A stretch of 18,706 nt of DNA from positions 1 through 18,706 of the forward strand of contig CAZQEZ010000084.1 in NCBI GenBank assembly GCA_964592475.1, read 5' to 3'. The notes below the pieces were generated by a model. That model was not told the origin of the DNA and did not search any database. It saw nothing but the letters and a program-made list of their open reading frames with translations. The position numbers were made by a program, and so were the translations under genes. The stretch is from CAZQEZ01 sp964592475 (GTDB taxonomy: Bacteria > Bacteroidota > Bacteroidia > Cytophagales > Cyclobacteriaceae). Positions 12,739-18,706 of the stretch are shown here, one piece after another (position 1 is the first letter of the stretch; each line of letters starts with the position of its first letter).

Positions 12739-15192
12739 CTATTCTGTAAAAAATACTCTTTTTACTCTTTCGCTTACATTGGTTAATATTTCATAAGATA
12801 TGGTGCTAATTTTGGCAGCCAACTCGGCAATAGTCAATTCCTTGCCAAAAATAATAACCTCATCGCCCTCTTCGGCCGGTATATTTGTAATGTCTACCAT
12901 TGTCATGTCCATACACACGTTTCCTATCACTTTAGCCCGGTGCCCATTCACCAGTACTTCACCTTTACCATTGCTGAATGCACGCTGATAACCATCGGCA
13001 TAGCCAATAGCGATAGTAGCAATAGTAGCATTTTTATTGGTTTTACCATGGCGGCTATAGCCCACCGTTTCGCCGGCACTAATTTGTTTTATTTGAGATA
13101 TACGTGTTTTTAAACAACTGATTGGCTGCAATTCATCTTGTTGTATACCGGCGGATTCTATTCCATAAAGGCCAATGCCCAGGCGTACCATATCAAAATG
13201 ATACTGAGGAAACCTTACTATACCAGGCGAATTGAGCAGGTGCAATAGCGGTTTTTGCCCGGTTTGTGCCAAAATTTTTGAAGTCGCGCTTGTAAAAGCG
13301 CTTGCCTGTAAATGAGAAAACTCATCGTGTTGTTCATCATCAGCTCCTACTAAGTGACTAAAAATAGATGCAATAGAAATATAGTCACTATTTTGCAGGG
13401 TTGTAATAAGTTTTGCTACATCAGTTGACTCAAAACCCAACCTTCGCATACCGGTGTCTATCTTTAAGTGTATTTTAATTTTTTCTTTCACGCTTAGGCT
13501 AAAATCAACTATTCTTTCCAGTAGCTGTTGATTATAAACTTCCGGCTCCAGTTGATATTGAAGCATGCGACTAAAATCATCAGGGGCAGGATTCATAACC
13601 ATTATTGGTAGCCTAATTCCATTTTCTCGCAAAGCAACTCCTTCATCTGTATAGGCTACCCCCAGGTAGTCCACTCTGTGGTATTGCAGTAAATTGGCTA
13701 CTTCACCTAAGCCACTACCATAGGCAAAGGCTTTTACCATTACCATTACTTTGGTTGTAGGTTTTAGTTGACTTCGATAAAAGTTCAGATTATGCGTAAG
13801 TGCGTCTAAATTAATTTCCAGCACTGTGTTATGAATCTTTTGCTGAAGCCTAACTACTATTTTTTCAAACTCATAAATTCTGGCACCTTTTATCAAAATG
13901 TTTTCACGGTCAAATTTTAGATTAATAATATCCAGTAGAAAGGATTGGGTATTCGGGTAAAAGCTTGAATTATTCTCAAAATAATCGGCATATTTCATCA
14001 ACTCCGGGCCTATGCCTATAAGTTTTTCAAATCGTTGTGAATTCAAAAGCTGAGCTACCTTTTTGTATAAATCCTCCTTTGGCAGACCACTTTGAAGAAT
14101 ATCGGAAAGAATAATAGATTTGCGTGGTTTTTGCTTTTGTTGCTGTAAAAATTGCAAGGCAATTTCCAAACCAGCCAAATCATTGTTGTAGCTGTCGTCT
14201 ATAATTTGACAATCATTAATCCCCTGCTTTAGCTCTAGTCGCATGCTGATTCTTTTAAGCAGGTGTAATTTGGTCTGAATCGTTTCTGCAGATATTCCTA
14301 AGTAAAGCATTGAAATCAAGCAATGGATACAATTTTCTAGCGATGCCTTATCAATGAATGGTACTACAAAGGAGAAATTTCGGGATAAATGTTGAAAGCT
14401 TAATATGGTTTTATCATTACTGATGATTTTATTGACCCGAATGTCTGCATCTCGCGTGGTTGACCAGGATAGTGTCTTTTGACCATCAATTTTGATCATT
14501 TGCTGATGGATCAGCTCGTAATCTCTGCAATAGATAATTATTTCTGCTTGCTTAAAGAGCGTAGTTTTTTCAATTACTTTATCTGCTCTAGCTTGAAATC
14601 CTTCATCATGCGCCGAACCTATATTGGTAAATATTCCAATAGTAGGTTTTATAATATTCTCCAGCTTAGCCATTTCTGCGGGCTGCGATATACCGGCTTC
14701 AAAAATAGCCAGCTGGTGCCTATCATGTAGCGGCCATACTGACAATGGCACACCTACCTGAGAATTAAAACTCTTTGGGCTTTTTAATAAATTAAAATGT
14801 TCTGACAACATTTCACTCAGCCATTCTTTTACAATCGTTTTGCCATTGCTTCCGGTAATCCCGATGACCGGAATGCCAAACTTTTGACGATGAGCAGCGG
14901 CAATTTTCTGTAGGGCTGTAATACTATTTTCTACTTGTAAAAAATTAGCTTCAGGGTAAGAGTTTAAGGTCACTTTAGCAGAACTTTCTACTATAAAATT
15001 GAATATTTTTCGTTGATAGAGCTCTGCTATATAGTCATGTCCGTCATGGTTAGGCCCTTTAATGGCAATAAATAGAACACCCTTCCCTGCCGTTATTTTT
15101 CGGCTATCAATAGTCAATTGAGTAATGCTTCGCGGGTGAGGTTGTTGAATAACTTTACCGTTAGTTATATCGGCTAATGCAGAAAAATCCAT
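12739..15192 (-). CDS. Bifunctional MurF ligase / alanine racemase fusion
   Basis: This 817-residue fusion joins UDP-MurNAc-tripeptide:D-Ala-D-Ala ligase (MurF, about 1-450) to PLP-dependent alanine racemase (Alr, about 455-817). Alr starts the D-Ala branch and MurF adds the resulting dipeptide to the peptidoglycan precursor. The MurF part has P-loop GITGSNGKT (111-119), FEAGIS, TNIGSAHDEGF and the DDSYNND segment (332-338). The Alr part opens at VLEINLDALTHNL and has the PLP lysine K487 in VKAFAYGSG, GMRRLGF, LGIGLYG, the catalytic-type Tyr712 in GYSRHGKT, GYADGY and CMDMTMVD. All key residues of both halves are visible. MurF-Alr fusions are known across Bacteroidota. One caveat: the MurF lid segment reads DDSYNND, where DDSYNANP is common. 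It lies 82 bases downstream of the TIM-barrel gene on the same strand. Confidence 0.95.
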   Translation of the reverse strand: MDFSALADITNGKVIQQPHPRSITQLTIDSRKITAGKGVLFIAIKGPNHDGHDYIAELYQRKIFNFIVESSAKVTLNSYPEANFLQVENSITALQKIAAAHRQKFGIPVIGITGSNGKTIVKEWLSEMLSEHFNLLKSPKSFNSQVGVPLSVWPLHDRHQLAIFEAGISQPAEMAKLENIIKPTIGIFTNIGSAHDEGFQARADKVIEKTTLFKQAEIIIYCRDYELIHQQMIKIDGQKTLSWSTTRDADIRVNKIISNDKTILSFQHLSRNFSFVVPFIDKASLENCIHCLISMLYLGISAETIQTKLHLLKRISMRLELKQGINDCQIIDDSYNNDLAGLEIALQFLQQQKQKPRKSIILSDILQSGLPKEDLYKKVAQLLNSQRFEKLIGIGPELMKYADYFENNSSFYPNTQSFLLDIINLKFDRENILIKGARIYEFEKIVVRLQQKIHNTVLEINLDALTHNLNFYRSQLKPTTKVMVMVKAFAYGSGLGEVANLLQYHRVDYLGVAYTDEGVALRENGIRLPIMVMNPAPDDFSRMLQYQLEPEVYNQQLLERIVDFSLSVKEKIKIHLKIDTGMRRLGFESTDVAKLITTLQNSDYISIASIFSHLVGADDEQHDEFSHLQASAFTSATSKILAQTGQKPLLHLLNSPGIVRFPQYHFDMVRLGIGLYGIESAGIQQDELQPISCLKTRISQIKQISAGETVGYSRHGKTNKNATIATIAIGYADGYQRAFSNGKGEVLVNGHRAKVIGNVCMDMTMVDITNIPAEEGDEVIIFGKELTIAELAAKISTISYEILTNVSERVKRVFFTE

Positions 15193-15274
15193 AAGGTAGC
15201 AGTTACAATTCGCATAAAAATAAAGAATTAAATTTCGTCTTAACCATTCGTGTTAATATATAAAATGTTAGAAC

Positions 15275-16192
15275 TTAAGAAGTGAAAATATTTTGTACAT
15301 AATCTTTGCTTTGACCAATGGCTTCTATAGCACCCATATGGTGTGGTGTTCCTTCTTCCACCGCTTGTTCTACCACCAGGTAGGGAAATATATTTCTAGA
15401 TTCAAGATACTCCGCTAATTTTTTATAATTAATATCGCCAGGGGCAAATGTTTCACTCCAAATACCATTGTCTGACTGCCGTAAATGGAGCTCTACTATT
15501 CTGTTAGCGTACATTTTCACAATGTCAAACATAGCTAGCTGCGAATCACCAGTCCCCCGAAATATCCAATGAGTATCCAGGCACATTTTTACATTTTCAG
15601 CAGAAGTATTGACCAGCATATGATGAAATTCACGAGCCCCGCGCATCATTTCAGGATCATGAGTATGGTATCCAAGTACTAAACCTATAGCCCGTAATTC
15701 ACTGCCTAATTTTTCAAGCATTTGAGCCTGCAATTTAAGTTGTTCGTCGGTTTTGGTTGCTTTGCTTCCCCAAGCCACCGGCGTAGGATTGGTTACTACA
15801 ATTTCAGCCCCAATCTTTTTAGCTTCTTTTGCAGTGGCCAAAACACTCGCAATGCTTTTTTCGGCTTCATCTTTTAAATGCAGGGTACTGTTTACGTAAA
15901 AAGATTTAATGTTAATACCTGCATCTTTTACCCAAAAAGCTAATTCTTTTACTCTTTCTGGGCTGTCAAAGCTGGGTTCAAAATAGTTGTAACCTGCTTT
16001 CTTTAAAGCCTTAGGTGCTTTTGGGTCTGCAGGGTTCCATTGTTTATTTTCTCGTTTGTAAAAAGTAAGCCAGGTATAATGTTGCACACCTATGGCTTGC
16101 TTTGTTTTTTCTTTTGCATAATGAGGGTGTGGTAGTAGCAAGCTTCCCGCTGCCAGCGTCATCGCTTTTATTGTTTTTCTTCTGGATATCAT
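15275..16192 (-). CDS. Tat-exported sugar isomerase/epimerase-like TIM-barrel protein
   Basis: This 305-residue protein is of the xylose-isomerase-like/AP-endonuclease-2 TIM-barrel superfamily. The N-terminus carries a twin-arginine signal: SRRKTIKAM, then a weakly hydrophobic LAAGSLLL and a cleavage region near HYAKE. The enzyme is therefore probably folded before export to the periplasm. Candidate metal ligands are E72 in YFEPSF, the H176/H178 pair in GYHTHD, D206/H208 in CLDTHW, H236 in ELHLRQ, and E275 in VVEQ near the end of the barrel. This layout matches sugar-phosphate isomerase/epimerase family members. The substrate is not predictable. Exported members are frequent in Bacteroidota, where they are linked to keto-sugar or inositol-type metabolism. 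It has its own promoter (16245-16252). Confidence 0.85.
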   Translation of the reverse strand: MISRRKTIKAMTLAAGSLLLPHPHYAKEKTKQAIGVQHYTWLTFYKRENKQWNPADPKAPKALKKAGYNYFEPSFDSPERVKELAFWVKDAGINIKSFYVNSTLHLKDEAEKSIASVLATAKEAKKIGAEIVVTNPTPVAWGSKATKTDEQLKLQAQMLEKLGSELRAIGLVLGYHTHDPEMMRGAREFHHMLVNTSAENVKMCLDTHWIFRGTGDSQLAMFDIVKMYANRIVELHLRQSDNGIWSETFAPGDINYKKLAEYLESRNIFPYLVVEQAVEEGTPHHMGAIEAIGQSKDYVQNIFTS

Positions 16193-16244
16193 AAAATTTA
16201 GGTTGTTTATTGAAAATGGAAAATTTTACAGCCAATCGAATTGT

Positions 16245-16252
16245 CAAAGTTA
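16245..16252 (-). promoter_or_regulatory. -7 box of the TIM-barrel protein gene
   Basis: The minus strand reads TAACTTTG, a full TAnnTTTG match, 53 bases before the ATG. A TTG lies 13 bases upstream rather than about 20, so the -33 element is uncertain. Confidence 0.5.
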
Positions 16253-16295
16253 AAATAATTCCAAGCAACTTTATTAGCCAGAAACGCAATTTGCA

Positions 16296-16336
16296 GAAGT
16301 TTTGCACCGGAACCTTTTTTTTAGATGCAAAACTTC
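16296..16336. repeat. 11-bp perfect inverted repeat with 19-base loop
   Basis: GAAGTTTTGCA (16296-16306) pairs with TGCAAAACTTC (16326-16336). The loop contains a T7 run. It lies 44 bases upstream of the minus-strand -7 box. It could be a regulator-binding dyad or the hairpin of an unannotated transcript. No T run follows either arm, so an ordinary terminator is unlikely. Confidence 0.55.
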
Positions 16337-16734
16337 AGTGATTGTAAAATCATGATATTAAGTATGGCATTTAATGACAAATGACATAAGTGTACTACTT
16401 AAACTTAAGTTGTTCCGCTAATTTTAGTCTTGATAAATAAAAATCACCTTAGTGCTTTTAGAATTATTAAGCAAAACTTAACTTCTTAATTATTTATATT
16501 TTTTATTTTAGATTGACTAATGAATGTCAAGGGAATAAATGAGGAAATAAGGAATACAAGTAAAAGATAATTAGTTGTTTATTACTTGATTTTTGAACAG
16601 TCGATTTGAGGAAGATTGTATTAAGAGTCGCTTTTTAGTAACTATTAAAAAATAGATAAAATTTAATATTTATTAACGCAGATGCATTGAGTGAGTAATA
16701 ATGTAATATTTAACTAAAAAAACAACGTTTTTTG

Positions 16735-16765
16735 TTGCTTTTGAAAAAATAACTTGTTAGTTTTA
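16735..16765 (+). promoter_or_regulatory. Probable promoter of the ECF sigma gene
   Basis: TTG (16735-16737), exactly 20 bases of spacer, then TAGTTTTA (16758-16765), which is TAnnTTTG with one mismatch at the last position. Initiation near 16771 gives a leader of about 23 bases to the ATG at 16794. Confidence 0.5.
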
Positions 16766-16793
16766 ATAATTATATCAACATATAAACCAAGTT

Positions 16794-17441
16794 ATGGATC
16801 CTAAAATTCAATCAATAGGTTCTTTCGGTGACTCAGCATTTGATGATATCCTTGAAAAGAAATTTGAAGACGACCACCAATGTTGGCAAGCATTTAAACG
16901 GGGCAATGAAGCTGCATTTATTCAGATCTACCAGCAGTATTTTAATGTGCTATTTAACTACGGCTATCAATTTACCCGTGATAAAGACCTTATTCAAGAT
17001 AGCATTCAAGACTTATTTATTGATTTAAGAAAAAACAGAAAAAACCTTGCAGAAACTAATTCGATAAAAAAGTACTTGTTCAAATCCTTTAAGAGAAAAG
17101 TCCTATTCCACCTTAAAAAATATAGAGCCCTTGAAAACAGGAATTTGAAATCTGAGCAATTTGAAATTGAATTCTCCATAGAAGATCGAATTATTAACAG
17201 GCAAATGGGTGAGCAGCGTGCCTATAAAATTAAAGAAGCTATTTCTAAGCTTCCTCAACGTCAGCGTGAAGCCATTTACTATTACTTCTATGAAAATATG
17301 AACTATCAGGAAGTAGCAGAGATTATGCAAATGAGCCAAACGCGCAGTGCACGCAATTTAATCTATAAAGCATTAAGTAGTTTAAAAATTAACTTAAAGG
17401 TAGAATTATGCTCAGTTCTATTTATTTTATTGCTTTTCTAA
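16794..17441 (+). CDS. ECF-type RNA polymerase sigma factor
   Basis: This is a 215-residue sigma-70 family ECF factor of the kind expanded in Bacteroidota. Region 2 lies at about 31-100 (GNEAAFIQIYQQYF at 38-51, then DSIQDLFIDL at 69-78 as the core-binding helix). Region 4 lies at about 150-200 (LPQRQREAIYYYFYE, then the helix-turn-helix NYQEVAEIMQMSQTRSARNLIYKAL). The N-terminus (1-30) is longer than the minimal ECF and acidic. The C-terminus ends in a short hydrophobic tail, VLFILLLF, after the last DNA-binding helix. Such tails occur in some Bacteroidota ECFs and may contact membrane or anti-sigma. It lies 183 bases before a fecR-type gene, so the pair likely forms a cell-surface signalling switch. 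Confidence 0.92.
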   Translation: MDPKIQSIGSFGDSAFDDILEKKFEDDHQCWQAFKRGNEAAFIQIYQQYFNVLFNYGYQFTRDKDLIQDSIQDLFIDLRKNRKNLAETNSIKKYLFKSFKRKVLFHLKKYRALENRNLKSEQFEIEFSIEDRIINRQMGEQRAYKIKEAISKLPQRQREAIYYYFYENMNYQEVAEIMQMSQTRSARNLIYKALSSLKINLKVELCSVLFILLLF

Positions 17442-17624
17442 TATTTTAATACCCATGAGTACTTTCAATACCAATAAAAAATTTATAAGTTTAGTTTCTT
17501 TTTATTAATATTTTCACAAAAAAATATAGTTATTTCCTGCCTGGCTGTAAAAGTGAAAAATTTTTTAAAAAAAGCGATGTCATTTTAAGCATTAGCTTAC
17601 TTATAATAGTATAATCTCAAAATA

Positions 17625-18647
17625 ATGAATTATCAACATTATAAAATAGAAGATTTTCTGGCTGATGAAGATTTCAAACAGTGGGTTTTAGCGTCTGACA
17701 AAAGAAGAAATCAATTTTGGCAATCCTGGATTCAATCTCACCCGGAAAAAGAAACGTTAGTTAGAACTGCCCGTGAAATTATTTTGGCTGTTAAATTTAA
17801 AAATGCGGAACTATCAAACGAAAGGCAAGAAGAGACATTAACTGCTATATTAAAGGCAGATAAGCAAAATGATACACAGCAAACCAGGTCTGGCAAGTTT
17901 CTTACCTTAAAAGTAGCTGCTAGTATCTTGATATTGCTCTCGCTAAGTATAGCTATTTATTTTATTGCAGAGCAAGAAAAATCTTTAATGCAGGTGGCTA
18001 CCATAGAAAAAATCACCAAATCAAACCCGGCTGGTTTAAAAACAACTATCTTGTTACCTGATAGTACTAAAGTTTATCTAAATTCGGAAACGAGTATCAC
18101 TTTTCCTAAACAGTTTTCAGATAGCGTAAGAGAAGTGACCTTAATAGGAGAGGCGTTTTTTGATGTAAAAGAAAATGCGCATTGGCCATTTGTAGTTAGA
18201 ACGGATAATATAAACACAACTGTGTTAGGCACCTCATTCAATATTAAAACGTTTCCTGACGACTCGCACATTCAAATTTCGCTGATTAGTGGAAAAATAA
18301 AAATTTCTAAGGAAAATTCCAACAATGACCTTTATCTTGAGCCCGGTTATCAGGCTTTTTATCATAAAGAAAAAGATAGGCTACACAACAGAAAATTTAA
18401 CATTGAAAAAGTGTTGAGTTGGAAAAATGGCGTGCTGTATTTTAATAAAGAAAACCTGAAAAGAGTAGTTGAAAAACTGGAGCGCTGGTATGGGGTAGAC
18501 ATAACTATTGCTGGAACGCCACCGGCAGACTTCGTGGTTTCAGGACAGTTTCACAACGAATCGCTCGATAATGTGCTGGAAACTATGCAGTACGGAAGAT
18601 ACTTTGAATATATTATCCAAAATAAAACTGTAAAACTAATATTTTAA
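17625..18647 (+). CDS. FecR-family anti-sigma factor
   Basis: This is a 340-residue inner-membrane anti-sigma factor. The cytoplasmic N-terminus (about 1-90) would bind the sigma factor. A single membrane segment (about 94-114) follows a Lys-containing stretch. The periplasmic FecR domain (about 122-230) shows LPDSTKVYLNSETSITFP, VTLIGEAFFDV and VLGTSFNI. The C-terminal DUF4974/STN-like domain (about 265-340) shows LYFNKENLKRVVEKLERWYGV and the final strand KTVKLIF. In such systems a TonB-dependent receptor's N-terminal signalling domain talks to FecR, releasing the sigma factor to transcribe the receptor/SusD locus. The receptor gene is expected just downstream, past the window edge. The gap from the sigma gene is 183 bases. 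Confidence 0.95.
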   Translation: MNYQHYKIEDFLADEDFKQWVLASDKRRNQFWQSWIQSHPEKETLVRTAREIILAVKFKNAELSNERQEETLTAILKADKQNDTQQTRSGKFLTLKVAASILILLSLSIAIYFIAEQEKSLMQVATIEKITKSNPAGLKTTILLPDSTKVYLNSETSITFPKQFSDSVREVTLIGEAFFDVKENAHWPFVVRTDNINTTVLGTSFNIKTFPDDSHIQISLISGKIKISKENSNNDLYLEPGYQAFYHKEKDRLHNRKFNIEKVLSWKNGVLYFNKENLKRVVEKLERWYGVDITIAGTPPADFVVSGQFHNESLDNVLETMQYGRYFEYIIQNKTVKLIF

Positions 18648-18706
18648 TTTAAAAGAAAAGCCTATGAAAATGAAACCTGACAGTAGCTAAAAAATAAACC
18701 CATGAT
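18648..18706 (+). other. Post-fecR tail: short ORF and possible start of receptor gene
   Basis: After the fecR stop there is an 8-codon ORF (ATG at 18664, MKMKPDSS, TAA at 18688-18690). A final ATG at 18702 lies within the last 5 bases. In sigma/FecR loci of this phylum the next gene is normally a SusC/TonB-dependent receptor. The last ATG could be its start, but only one complete codon is visible, so this is positional inference only. The 8-codon ORF may be chance. Confidence 0.25.

Larger units (their letters stand above)
16193..16793. other. 600-base AT-rich gap between divergent genes
   Basis: No ORF of credible length or composition is present. The left part holds the minus-strand promoter of the TIM-barrel gene (16245-16252) and an 11-bp inverted repeat (16296-16336). 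The right end holds the predicted sigma-factor promoter (16735-16765). In between are an AACTTAAGTT palindrome near 16404 and a partial direct repeat around 16373-16386 (ATGACAAATGACA). Room exists for a small RNA, but I see no family-specific structure. Confidence 0.5.

Noticed and set aside
16044..16307. 87-codon minus-strand frame overlapping the start of the Tat-exported protein gene
   Set aside because: It overlaps the well-supported Tat signal region in another frame and runs over its promoter. There is no family resemblance.
16721..16737. Apparent hairpin around the AACAACG and TTTTTTGTTG runs
   Set aside because: The two runs are complementary only in parallel orientation, not as an inverted repeat, so they do not form a stem. 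The TTG there is better read as a -33 element.
1..18706. CRISPR array, insertion sequence, integrase, toxin-antitoxin pair or defence island
   Set aside because: No regularly spaced repeats, transposase or recombinase motifs, nuclease/helicase defence clusters or paired small antitoxin genes were seen on either strand.

Overview
The window looks like a chromosomal segment from an AT-rich member of the Bacteroidota, most likely a Cytophagales-type bacterium. No genus can be fixed from sequence alone. The evidence is: several genes preceded by the Bacteroidota -7 element TAnnTTTG and not by Shine-Dalgarno sequences; a MurF-Alr fusion; a carboxypeptidase-regulatory-like surface protein; and an ECF sigma factor followed by a FecR-type anti-sigma factor, the usual front end of a TonB-receptor locus.

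Layout. Positions 1-309 have no gene but open with a GC-rich, REP-like repeat fragment. A tRNA-Arg(CCU) with its own well-formed promoter and then hflX lie on the minus strand (310-1654). A 324-base divergent gap follows, holding a possible 32-residue ORF. On the plus strand comes a tight surface-sugar operon (1985-4256): an RmlC-type epimerase, a PHP-fold CpsB-like phosphatase and an extended SDR. Next is a long TPR protein (4353-5759), then a second tight operon (5845-8335): ComA-type phosphosulfolactate synthase, a DUF368/PopT-like polyprenyl-phosphate transporter and shikimate dehydrogenase.

Between aroE and uvrB sits a two-gene minus-strand block (8332-9967) that looks accessory: a carboxypeptidase-regulatory-like envelope protein and a predicted lipoprotein with an odd C-terminus (two CX3C motifs and a hydrophobic helix). 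A perfect 17-bp hairpin separates the two genes. uvrB (10193-12217) follows, with a 14-bp perfect palindrome in its promoter region, and then a small exported beta-rich protein. The MurF-Alr fusion and a Tat-exported TIM-barrel protein are on the minus strand (12739-16192). After a 600-base AT-rich gap come an ECF sigma factor with a hydrophobic tail and a FecR-type anti-sigma factor. The window ends just where a TonB-dependent receptor gene would be expected.

Most of the window is conserved housekeeping and envelope biology: nucleotide-sugar modification, lipid-carrier recycling, and the D-alanine and MurF steps of peptidoglycan synthesis. I see no CRISPR array, insertion sequence, integrase or recognisable defence system. 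The least explained items are the twin-CX3C lipoprotein, the phosphosulfolactate synthase without visible partners, the 32-residue ORF and the uvrB palindrome.
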